A stretch of 64,000 nt of DNA from Runella defluvii (GTDB lineage: Bacteria > Bacteroidota > Bacteroidia > Cytophagales > Spirosomataceae). The DNA is taken from assembly GCF_014195535.1 (NCBI RefSeq), contig NZ_JACIBY010000003.1, forward strand, positions 438,440-502,439. The letters are read 5' to 3'. A program made the translations under genes and the position numbers. Shown here piece by piece: positions 26,465-32,832 of the stretch; the stretch's first letter is position 1; every line of letters starts with the position of its first letter. The notes under the pieces were generated by a model that was given only the letters and a program-made list of their open reading frames with translations, was not told where the DNA came from and did no database searches.

Positions 26465-27640
26465 ATGGAACCACTGGCCCGTGAAGCATTGACCGAATGG
26501 AAACGAATTCTTGCCTATTGGGAAAAATACGCTCCCGATTACGAACGTGGTGGGTTTCATGGCAGGGTCAATTATGACAACAAACCTGTGGTGGATGCCG
26601 CTCGCTCAGTCATTCTTACTAGCCGTATTTTGTGGACTTTCTCGTCGGCGTACCGTTATTTTCACCGTCGCAAGTATTTGGTATTGGCTGACAGGGCATA
26701 CCATTACCTGTACAATCATTTTCGGGATGTGCAAAACGGCGGTGTTTATTGGTCAGTTACTGCAACGGGCGCTCCCCTTGATACCCGCAAACAACTTTAT
26801 GCCCAAGCGTTTGCCATTTATGGAATCAGTGAGTATTACGCTGCTTCAAAATTTCAGCCTGCGCTAGATTTTGCCAAAGAGCTTTTTCAGGTGGTTGACA
26901 AGCACGGGTACGATGAAGAATTTGGCGGGTATTTTGAATCATTTGGCACAAAATGGGAAGCTGTTGATGACTTGATTCTCAGTAAGATGCCTTGGAATAA
27001 ATCTCAAAACACGCATTTGCACCTCATCGAAGCCTTTACCAACTTGTATCGGGTTTGGCCCGATGTAGTATTAAAACAACGTGTCGGACACTTGCTCGAT
27101 ATGTTTCTCGAAAAGCTCATTGATTCTGACACCCACCGACTACGGCTTTTTTTTGACCAACGGTGGTCACCCCAAGCGCAAACGATTTCATACGGCCACA
27201 ACATTGAAGCGTCATGGTTGCTGTGGGAAACTGCTGAAGTATTGCATGACCCATCTCGCACGGAATTGGTAAAACAAAAGTGTATCAAAGTAGCCACGGC
27301 AGCCTGTACAGGACTGGGAGCGGATGGGGCTTTGCATTACGAATTTGACCCTGCAACCAATCACCTCAATCAAGAGCGTAGTTGGTGGGTATTGGCAGAA
27401 CAAATGGTGGGTTTTTATAATGCGTATCAGTTAACAAAAGAAACTCATTATAAAGAGAAAGCTGAAAAAAGCTGGACGTTTATTAAAAAGTACTTCATTG
27501 ATAGTCAGCGAGGAGAATGGTATGGGTCGGTGACGCCCGAATTGACATCAATCAAAGGAGATAAAATAAACTTCTGGAAATGTCCCTATCATAACAGTCG
27601 GGCTTGTTATGAAATGGTAAGAAGGTTGAGCGAAAAATAG
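26465..27640 (+). CDS. AGE-family epimerase, cellobiose 2-epimerase-like
   Basis: 391 residues from the ATG at 26465 (a TTG three codons upstream is less likely). It is an (alpha/alpha)6 barrel of the N-acylglucosamine 2-epimerase family. The three histidines of cellobiose 2-epimerases fall at H184 (NTHLHLIEAF), H245 (YGHNIEASW) and H376 (KCPYHNSRACYEM), and WWVLAEQMVGFYNAY is also characteristic. The enzyme would interconvert the reducing-end glucose and mannose of beta-1,4-disaccharides. There is no signal peptide, so it is cytoplasmic. No mannobiose-pathway genes are adjacent. Confidence 0.87.
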   Translation: MEPLAREALTEWKRILAYWEKYAPDYERGGFHGRVNYDNKPVVDAARSVILTSRILWTFSSAYRYFHRRKYLVLADRAYHYLYNHFRDVQNGGVYWSVTATGAPLDTRKQLYAQAFAIYGISEYYAASKFQPALDFAKELFQVVDKHGYDEEFGGYFESFGTKWEAVDDLILSKMPWNKSQNTHLHLIEAFTNLYRVWPDVVLKQRVGHLLDMFLEKLIDSDTHRLRLFFDQRWSPQAQTISYGHNIEASWLLWETAEVLHDPSRTELVKQKCIKVATAACTGLGADGALHYEFDPATNHLNQERSWWVLAEQMVGFYNAYQLTKETHYKEKAEKSWTFIKKYFIDSQRGEWYGSVTPELTSIKGDKINFWKCPYHNSRACYEMVRRLSEK

Positions 27641-27651
27641 CCTAAAATAAG

Positions 27652-27678
27652 CGCCCGAAACTAGAAAAGTCTCGGGCG
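27652..27678. terminator. Bidirectional terminator hairpin
   Basis: Arms of 11 nt (27652-27662 and 27668-27678; core CGCCCGA/TCGGGCG) with one mismatch and loop AGAAA, placed between the convergent epimerase and NYN-protein genes. Confidence 0.7.
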
Positions 27679-27695
27679 TTTGGTAAGTAAAAAAA

Positions 27696-28706
27696 TTAGC
27701 TACCCAATGGATGAAGATGTTTGAATGCCTCTAAGACAAAAACGTCATAACCCACCGCACGTCCACCTTCTTTTTCTTCAAGGGTAAACTGTACGCGGTC
27801 GCCGACAGTGAGGTCATTAAAATCAAATTCACGAAGACTTGTATAATGAAAAAATACATTGTTAGGAGGGTATTTGATAAACCCAAAACCATCTTTTAAT
27901 GATAAGATGGTGCTTTCTTGGCGTTGCTCAGGGTCAAATTCTAGTGCTTCGGAAGTTTCTCTGATTCCTTCATCGGAAGCACCATCGTGTTCATTCCCCT
28001 GCTCGCCATCTACGGTGGAGTTTTCTTCTTGTTTCGGGAAAAACTTGATTTTGTTTCGAGGTACAAACAGCTGATTGGTGAGGGCTTCGTTGCGGCCATT
28101 GATGATGTCGTGCATCGCAATAGGGTAGGTAACTTCCGAGAGGAGGTCTTGGGAGGTACGCGTAAAAAAGCGATTGCCTTCTTCATCGGTATATTCAAAA
28201 TCCCAACCCAATACCAAAACGCGCGTACCAAGCGTATTTAGTTTACGGACCAAAGGAACGTAATCGCCATCAGCAGCAATAAGCACCAAAATGTCAAAAC
28301 GTTTGTAAAAAGCCATCTCGAACGCTTCGAGAGCCAACCAAACATCAATGCCTTTTTCGTATTTTTTGCCAAGTACACTTCTGACGGGCAAGTAATGGGT
28401 CGTAACCCCTTCAGACATAAGAATATCGTCAAAAACCCGCTCATAGTACAGCAAATCACCACGTTGGCTGGCTTCTCCTGCCGTCAGACGACCTCTAAAA
28501 TAGTGAGCATCAACAATCTGGCAGAGTCTTGGAGTACTTCCTTCTAAATCCGCTACTTTTTGTCGAATAAAATCGTGTAAGCCATTAATACTAATACGAC
28601 TGCGGCGTTCGTGCGTGTAGTTATAATAATTACTTACGTGTAAAAAATAATTTCCGTCATAAAAGACTCCGATTCTAGTGAGGTCTTTAGGAGTTTTGTA
28701 AGGCAT
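27696..28706 (-). CDS. NYN-domain nuclease fused to a cold-shock domain
   Basis: A 336-residue protein. Residues about 10-200 are a NYN/PIN-like ribonuclease domain: IGVFYDGNYF with the first acidic residue, KGIDVWLALEAF, and DILVLIAADGDYVPLVRKLN carrying the DGD cluster expected for metal binding. An acidic linker (about 228-265) leads to a C-terminal cold-shock OB fold (SLKDGFGFIKYPPNNVFFHYTSLREFDFNDLTVGDRVQF in outline) with the GFGFI and VFFHY RNA-binding strands. An RNA endonuclease guided by single-stranded RNA binding is inferred. It is 42 bp downstream of pdxH. Confidence 0.82.
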   Translation of the reverse strand: MPYKTPKDLTRIGVFYDGNYFLHVSNYYNYTHERRSRISINGLHDFIRQKVADLEGSTPRLCQIVDAHYFRGRLTAGEASQRGDLLYYERVFDDILMSEGVTTHYLPVRSVLGKKYEKGIDVWLALEAFEMAFYKRFDILVLIAADGDYVPLVRKLNTLGTRVLVLGWDFEYTDEEGNRFFTRTSQDLLSEVTYPIAMHDIINGRNEALTNQLFVPRNKIKFFPKQEENSTVDGEQGNEHDGASDEGIRETSEALEFDPEQRQESTILSLKDGFGFIKYPPNNVFFHYTSLREFDFNDLTVGDRVQFTLEEKEGGRAVGYDVFVLEAFKHLHPLGS

Positions 28707-28748
28707 ACTTTTTAGTGATTAAATAGGTATAATTGATACATTTTTTTG

Positions 28749-29393
28749 CTAAGGAGAAAGTCTTTCTAGTTTCCATTCGTTTGATTCATAAGTATAGCAT
28801 AAACGGTCGTGAAGACGACTAGGGCGTCCTTGCCAAAATTCAATTTGATGAGGAAGCACACGATACCCACCCCAATGTGGTGGACGAACAACGGCTTGGT
28901 TTGCAAATTGAGCTTCTAACTCCGCCCATTTTTCTTCTAACACCTTACGGTCGGCGATTGTTTGGCTTTGTTCCGATACCCAAGCACCGATTTGACTCCC
29001 ACGTGGCCGAACGGCAAAATAAGCATCAGACTCCGCCGTTTCTACTTTTTCAACCTTTCCAATAATCCGAACTTGTCGTTCTAGTTCGGGCCACCAAAAA
29101 GTAAGAGAAGCGACAGGGTGCTGGGCCAAATCATCGCCTTTGTGGCTAAGATAATTGGTATAAAAACTAAAACCGCGTGCGTCCACATCTTTTAATAAGA
29201 CAACACGACCGTGGGGATACCCATCCCGACCAATGGTACTTAACACCATTCCGTTTGGCTCAAGGACTTGAGAAGCTAGAGCTTCGGCAAACCAACGCTT
29301 AAATTGATCAATTGGGTTTTCTAAAACATCTTCTTTACGCAATCCGTTTAGCGTATAATCTTTGCGAAGATGAGCAATTGTTGAACTATCCAT
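28749..29393 (-). CDS. pdxH: Pyridoxamine 5'-phosphate oxidase
   Basis: A 214-residue FMN flavoprotein that oxidises pyridoxine/pyridoxamine phosphate to pyridoxal phosphate. Visible motifs are DGYPHGRVVLLKDVDARGFSFYTNYLSHKG (FMN/PLP binding), RPRGSQIGAWVSEQSQ, and the C-terminal HQIEFWQGRPSRLHDRLCY, the family signature. Length is standard. The downstream NYN gene is close enough to be cotranscribed. Confidence 0.95.
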   Translation of the reverse strand: MDSSTIAHLRKDYTLNGLRKEDVLENPIDQFKRWFAEALASQVLEPNGMVLSTIGRDGYPHGRVVLLKDVDARGFSFYTNYLSHKGDDLAQHPVASLTFWWPELERQVRIIGKVEKVETAESDAYFAVRPRGSQIGAWVSEQSQTIADRKVLEEKWAELEAQFANQAVVRPPHWGGYRVLPHQIEFWQGRPSRLHDRLCYTYESNEWKLERLSP

Positions 29394-29457
29394 TTGGAAG
29401 AAAAATAACTATAAATGAAAAACAGGCTTTAAAACACCGAAAAACGGCTATAATTAT

Positions 29458-29465
29458 TATTTTTG
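29458..29465 (+). promoter_or_regulatory. Candidate -7 box for the DUF349 gene
   Basis: TATTTTTG matches TAnnTTTG and lies 31 bp before the ATG; no good -33 element is at the expected distance. Confidence 0.4.
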
Positions 29466-29495
29466 CAAATCTAAGCGATTACGACCAAATTTACG

Positions 29496-31352
29496 ATGAT
29501 TAACGACGGAGCAGAACTTAGCGAAAGCGAACAACTCACTCAAGCGAGTGTAGAGGCCATGGAAGCGTTAGAAGTGGCTGATGAACAGGTAGTTGACTAT
29601 GGTCAACTAAGCAGAAAAGACTTTGTTAGTTTGTTGGAAAGTCAGCTTGCATTGGCCAAAGGCGAAAATGCAAAACCTGCTGACTTTAAACGTACCGATG
29701 AGGTATTGAAAGAAGCGAAGGTCCATTTTGACCAAAGTAAAAAAACAGAGCGTGAGGAAGCCTTAAAAAAATATTTGGCTGAAAACGAGTCTGAAGATGG
29801 CTTCGAATTCAAACCTGACGAACTGACGTTGCAATTTGATGCGCTGTATCGCCAAATTAAGGACGTAAAAAATCATTACTTTCAGGACCTCGAAAAATCA
29901 AAGGATAAAAACTTTGCCTCAAAAACTCAGTTGCTCCAACGCTTGCGCGAATTGGTAGAAAACGATGAGAGCAATACTACGAATCCTGGGTCAAGCTGGC
30001 AAGAGTTTAAAAAAATTCAGGACGAATGGAAAGCTGCTGGAAACATTGCGTCGCCACACAACAGCACGCTTTGGGCAACCTTCCACGCGTTAATTGACCG
30101 ATACTACAGTAATCGTAATATTTACTACGAGTTGAAGGAGCTTGACCGTAAGAAAAACTTACAGCAAAAAACCGAACTGGTAGAAAAAGTAGAGTCTTTG
30201 GCGAAGTCGCTCGAAAATGCGACCTTGTCTAAAGCCGTATTAGAAGAGGCAAATGCGCACTTTGACGAATACAAGCACATTGGCCCTGGCCCTAAGGCGG
30301 AGCAAGAGGTGTTATGGCAACGTTTAAAGTTGGCCTTGGATGCTATTCATGATGCTCGTCGTGCCCAAGCGGATGCTCAGAAACACGTATTGGCTCAGAA
30401 TTATGAAGTAAAATCGAAAATATACGAAACGCTCGTTCCTTATACTTCATTCACATCAAGCAGCATCAACGAATGGAATGAAAAGACCAAAGAAGTGGTG
30501 GCTTTGCAAGAACAGTGGGTGAACACTAAAGGGCAAATGCTTCGTGAAGAAGGACGTGAGTTGAGTAAAAAATTCTGGGCAACGCTCAAAACTTTTTTCC
30601 ACAATAAAGGCGAGTTTTTCCGTCAGTTAGAAGCTAAGCGGGAGCAAAACTTAAAATTAAAAACCGAGTTGTGCGAAGCAGTTGAGGCTATCTTAGAAAC
30701 TTCAGAAGATTCGTCGGCAAATACGGATAAGGTAATTGCGTTACAAAAACAATGGAAGCAAATTGGGCAAGTTCCTGAGAAATTCAAAGATTCAATCTTT
30801 GAACGCTTCAAAAAAGCATGTGATGCGTATTTTGACCGTAAGCGTGCCAAAAACTCTGAGATTGAGCGTGAGTTTACCGAAAACTTGAGCTCGAAGCAGG
30901 CGTTGTGCGAAAAGATAGAGGCGGGTGCCAAAATCGAAGGCGCTAACTTGAAAGAATTGAACGCATTCAAGTCAGAATGGTCAAGCATCGGATTTGTGCC
31001 TAAGAAAGACATGCAAGCCATTAACAAACGTTACATCGACGCGGTTAATTCGTATGTAAGCGCTATTGGTAAACTTTCACCAAAAGAGCGCGACCAAGTG
31101 ATGATTGATAATGATTCTTCAAACTCGAACGAAGGAGACTCGCGTAGCCTTCAGCGCAAAGAATCAGATATTCGTCGCCGCATGACCCAAATTGAAAACG
31201 ATTTGACCATCTGGCAAAATAACATCGAATTCTTCGGCCGCTCTAAAAACGGTGAAAAAGTTCGTGCAGAATTTGAGAAAAAAATCATTGTTGCCCAAAA
31301 GCAACTCGCTGATTTAAAGCAACAACTAAAAATTGTTCGTGAAGCACTCTAA
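29496..31352 (+). CDS. DUF349-repeat coiled-coil protein
   Basis: A 618-residue acidic, highly helical cytoplasmic protein. It contains about five DUF349 units, each built around a W-x-x-G/A turn and an F-x-x-x-C/L-x-x-Y-F/Y motif (WKAAGNIASPHNSTLWATFHALIDRYYSNR and WKQIGQVPEKFKDSIFERFKKACDAYFDRKRAK in outline), and a C-terminal coiled coil (DIRRRMTQIENDLTIWQNNIEFFGRSKNGEK). DUF349 occurs in stress and RNA/nucleoid-linked proteins but has no established activity. The tRNA array starts 69 bp downstream. Confidence 0.85.
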   Translation: MINDGAELSESEQLTQASVEAMEALEVADEQVVDYGQLSRKDFVSLLESQLALAKGENAKPADFKRTDEVLKEAKVHFDQSKKTEREEALKKYLAENESEDGFEFKPDELTLQFDALYRQIKDVKNHYFQDLEKSKDKNFASKTQLLQRLRELVENDESNTTNPGSSWQEFKKIQDEWKAAGNIASPHNSTLWATFHALIDRYYSNRNIYYELKELDRKKNLQQKTELVEKVESLAKSLENATLSKAVLEEANAHFDEYKHIGPGPKAEQEVLWQRLKLALDAIHDARRAQADAQKHVLAQNYEVKSKIYETLVPYTSFTSSSINEWNEKTKEVVALQEQWVNTKGQMLREEGRELSKKFWATLKTFFHNKGEFFRQLEAKREQNLKLKTELCEAVEAILETSEDSSANTDKVIALQKQWKQIGQVPEKFKDSIFERFKKACDAYFDRKRAKNSEIEREFTENLSSKQALCEKIEAGAKIEGANLKELNAFKSEWSSIGFVPKKDMQAINKRYIDAVNSYVSAIGKLSPKERDQVMIDNDSSNSNEGDSRSLQRKESDIRRRMTQIENDLTIWQNNIEFFGRSKNGEKVRAEFEKKIIVAQKQLADLKQQLKIVREAL

Positions 31353-31365
31353 AATATTTTAGAAA

Positions 31366-31399
31366 AAAGTAGCGTTGTATTATTAAAAACGCTACTTTT
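31366..31399 (+). terminator. Hairpin overlapping the tRNA promoter
   Basis: A perfect 12-bp stem (31366-31377 with 31388-31399, core AGTAGCGTT/AACGCTACT) lies 14 bp after the DUF349 stop. Its right arm contains the TACTTTTG box used as the -7 element for the tRNA array. Confidence 0.65.
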
Positions 31400-31400
31400 G
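31393..31400 (+). promoter_or_regulatory. -7 promoter box for the tRNA-Thr array
   Basis: TACTTTTG matches TAnnTTTG and lies 21 bp before the first tRNA, so transcription would start about 15 nt upstream of the mature 5' end. A clear -33 element was not found. Confidence 0.5.
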
Positions 31401-31420
31401 CACCACGAAAAAAATGGAAC

Positions 31421-31493
31421 GCCTCCATAGCTCAGCTGATAGAGCAACTGACTTGTAATCAGTAGGTCGCTGGTTTGATCCCGGCTGGGGGCT
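31421..31493 (+). tRNA. tRNA-Thr (anticodon UGU), copy 1
   Basis: A complete 73-nt cloverleaf without encoded CCA. The acceptor arm pairs GCCTCCA with TGGGGGC (one G-U), the D stem is GCTC/GAGC, the anticodon stem is ACTGA/TCAGT around loop CTTGTAA (anticodon TGT), and the T stem is GCTGG/CCGGC around TTTGATC. It is identical to copies 2 and 3 and decodes ACA (and probably other ACN) threonine codons. A hairpin with A-A mismatch follows at about 31497-31521. Confidence 0.95.
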
Positions 31494-31551
31494 CTAAAGA
31501 GAATATCAACGAGATAATCTCTCTTGGGTAATACCAAATTTTTAATACAAT

Positions 31552-31624
31552 GCCTCCATAGCTCAGCTGATAGAGCAACTGACTTGTAATCAGTAGGTCG
31601 CTGGTTTGATCCCGGCTGGGGGCT
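31552..31624 (+). tRNA. tRNA-Thr (anticodon UGU), copy 2
   Basis: Identical over all 73 nt to copy 1. The 58-bp spacer before it carries a weak hairpin, and the trailer after it (to 31655) holds a related imperfect hairpin followed by T's. Confidence 0.95.
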
Positions 31625-31672
31625 CTTTAAAGATTTTCGACGAGACTATCTTTTTTCAATTTTTAAGGTAAT

Positions 31673-31745
31673 GCCTCCATAGCTCAGCTGATAGAGCAAC
31701 TGACTTGTAATCAGTAGGTCGCTGGTTTGATCCCGGCTGGGGGCT
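31673..31745 (+). tRNA. tRNA-Thr (anticodon UGU), copy 3
   Basis: Identical over all 73 nt to copies 1 and 2. It is the first copy followed by the GGCTACGAA hairpin terminator that recurs after copies 4-7, which suggests that this tRNA-plus-terminator cassette seeded the degenerate part of the array. Confidence 0.95.
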
Positions 31746-31748
31746 CGC

Positions 31749-31775
31749 AAAGGCTACGAATTTCGTAGCCTTTTT
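31749..31775 (+). terminator. Terminator of tRNA copy 3; recurs after copies 4-7
   Basis: The hairpin AAAGGCTACG-AATT-CGTAGCCTTT is followed by T's. Near-identical copies follow at about 31911-31937, 32074-32100, 32236-32262 and 32398-32425. The last has one arm change (GGCTACAAA), which weakens the stem. Confidence 0.8.
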
Positions 31776-31804
31776 CTTTTTAAAATTGATTCGATGAAAT
31801 AAAC

Positions 31805-31907
31805 GCCTCATAGCTCAACTGATAGAGCAACTGCCAGGAACGCCTGCCGCTTGTAATCAGTAGGTCGCTGCGGGGTCGCCCCTGCGATTTGATCCCGGCT
31901 GGGGGCT
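31805..31907 (+). pseudogene. Interrupted tRNA-Thr, copy 4
   Basis: A tRNA-Thr(UGU) copy carrying two insertions. CCAGGAACGCCTGCCG (31834-31849) replaces the last base of the 5' anticodon-stem strand, directly before loop CTTGTAA. CGGGGTCGCCCCTGCGA (31871-31887) replaces the last base of the 5' T-stem strand, directly before the T loop. One C of the acceptor 5' strand is also missing. Both inserts can fold as hairpins. It is unlikely to mature into a normal tRNA. Confidence 0.85.
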
Positions 31908-31966
31908 CGTAAAGGCTACGAATTTCGTAGCCTTTTTTGTTTTAAAATTGATTTGATGAAATAAAC

Positions 31967-32070
31967 GCCTCCACAGCTCAGCTGATAGAGCAACTGCCAG
32001 GAACGCCTGCCGCTTGTAATCAGTAGGTCGCTGCGGAGCCGCCCCTGCGATTTGATCCTGGCTGGGGGCT
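31967..32070 (+). pseudogene. Interrupted tRNA-Thr, copy 5
   Basis: It has the same two insertions at the same places (31997-32012; 32034-32050, the latter now CGGAGCCGCCCCTGCGA). The acceptor and D arm are otherwise close to the intact tRNA (CCACAG in place of CCATAG), and the T stem has CCTGGC in place of CCCGGC. Confidence 0.85.
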
Positions 32071-32129
32071 CGCAAAGGCTACGAACTTCGTAGCCTTTTT
32101 TGTTTTAAAATTGATTTGATGAAATAAAC

Positions 32130-32232
32130 GCCTCCAAGCTCAACTGATAGAGTAACTGCCAGGAACGCCTGCCGCTTGTAATCAGTAGGTCGCTGCGGAG
32201 TCGCCCCTGCGATTTGATCCTGGCTGGGGGCT
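32130..32232 (+). pseudogene. Interrupted tRNA-Thr, copy 6
   Basis: It has insertions at 32159-32174 and 32196-32212 (CGGAGTCGCCCCTGCGA). A base is lost at the acceptor/D junction (CCAAGC), the D stem is weakened (GAGT) and the T stem is altered (CCTGGC). These point to decay without selection for tRNA function. Confidence 0.85.
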
Positions 32233-32291
32233 CGCAAAGGCTACGAACTTCGTAGCCTTTTTTGTTTTAAAATTGATTTGAAGAAATAAAT

Positions 32292-32394
32292 GCCTCCAAG
32301 CTCAACTGATAGAGCAACTGTCAGGAACGCCTGCCGCTTGTAATCAGTAGGTCGCTGCGGGGTCGCCCCTGCGATTTGATCCCGGCTGGGGGCT
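32292..32394 (+). pseudogene. Interrupted tRNA-Thr, copy 7
   Basis: It has insertions at 32321-32336 (TCAGGAACGCCTGCCG, one change) and 32358-32374 (identical to that of copy 4). It shares the CCAAGC deletion of copy 6, while its T stem is intact. Confidence 0.85.
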
Positions 32395-32453
32395 CGCAAA
32401 GGCTACAAAATTCGTAGCCTTTTTTGTTTTAAAATTGATTTGATGAAATAAAC

Positions 32454-32484
32454 GCCTCTATAGCTCAACTGTTAGAGCAACTGA
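32454..32484 (+). pseudogene. Truncated tRNA-Thr, copy 8
   Basis: Only the 5' part survives (acceptor strand, D arm, 5' anticodon strand through AACTGA). Similarity ends exactly at the anticodon loop and runs into a T-rich stretch. This breakpoint is the same place where copies 4-7 carry their first insertion. Confidence 0.75.
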
Positions 32485-32542
32485 ACTTTTTGTTTTTTGT
32501 ACATCTCCTCACTATCTTGGTCTTCTTGATGAAAAAGATTCC

Positions 32543-32773
32543 ATGAAACGTGTCGCTTTAGTTATCTTAATGTTTGCTGTAGCACTCACATTTGAAGGGT
32601 GTTGGTACCGTCAGTGCCCTATCAAAGGATGCAAAGTGAAATACAATCACAGTCATGGAAAGCGGGTGGTGCGCGGTAGAGGCACATTACCCAAACCTTA
32701 CCTGTTTGGAATGCCAAGAACAAAAGCTGAAAAGCGCAGCCAAGCCTCCGAAAAACGGGGTAAACGTCGCTAA
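32543..32773 (+). CDS. Small His/Lys-rich putative lipoprotein
   Basis: A 76-residue protein with signal peptide and possible lipobox (ALTFEGC, C20). The mature part starts WYRQCPIKGCKVKYNHSHG, a compact segment with two cysteines and two histidines that could bind metal, and ends in a basic tail (AEKRSQASEKRGKRR). Short proteins with a CPIKGC-then-H-x-H pattern occur in related Cytophagales. Function is unknown. It begins 59 bp after the truncated tRNA and lies just upstream of the gyrA promoter. Confidence 0.65.
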   Translation: MKRVALVILMFAVALTFEGCWYRQCPIKGCKVKYNHSHGKRVVRGRGTLPKPYLFGMPRTKAEKRSQASEKRGKRR

Positions 32774-32774
32774 T

Positions 32775-32806
32775 TTTGCCTATCTAAAGTATTTGGTGTA
32801 TTTTTG
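32775..32806 (+). promoter_or_regulatory. Predicted gyrA promoter
   Basis: A textbook Bacteroidota promoter: TTTG (32775-32778), a 20-nt gap, TATTTTTG (32799-32806). Transcription would start near 32812, about 20 nt before the gyrA ATG. Confidence 0.75.
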
Positions 32807-32832
32807 TACATATAAGCATTTAAATTTAATTT

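Larger units (their letters stand above)
31673..32484 (+). repeat. Tandem tRNA-Thr/terminator array, period about 162 bp
   Basis: Copies start at 31805, 31967, 32130, 32292 and 32454 (steps 162, 163, 162, 162). Copy 3 starts 132 bp before copy 4, which equals the same unit without the 31 net inserted bases. Each unit is tRNA, hairpin terminator, then a conserved spacer ending in GATGAAATAAAC. Confidence 0.9.

Noticed and set aside
26369-26560. 64-residue N-terminal extension of tilS
   Set aside because: It overlaps the divergent epimerase gene and has no TilS similarity; the ATG at 26368 fits the family.
31834-31887. Inserts read as tRNA introns
   Set aside because: They are 16-17 nt with no group I features, lie outside the usual intron site, and two per tRNA would be needed. 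Other mutations in the same copies indicate decay.
31857-32075. 72-codon minus-strand frame over the tRNA copies
   Set aside because: It follows the repeats only; the peptide is a translation of tRNA and palindrome sequence.
31421-32484. Regular repeats taken as a possible CRISPR array
   Set aside because: The repeat unit is a 73-104 nt tRNA with terminator at a period of about 162 bp, and the spacers are conserved, not unique.
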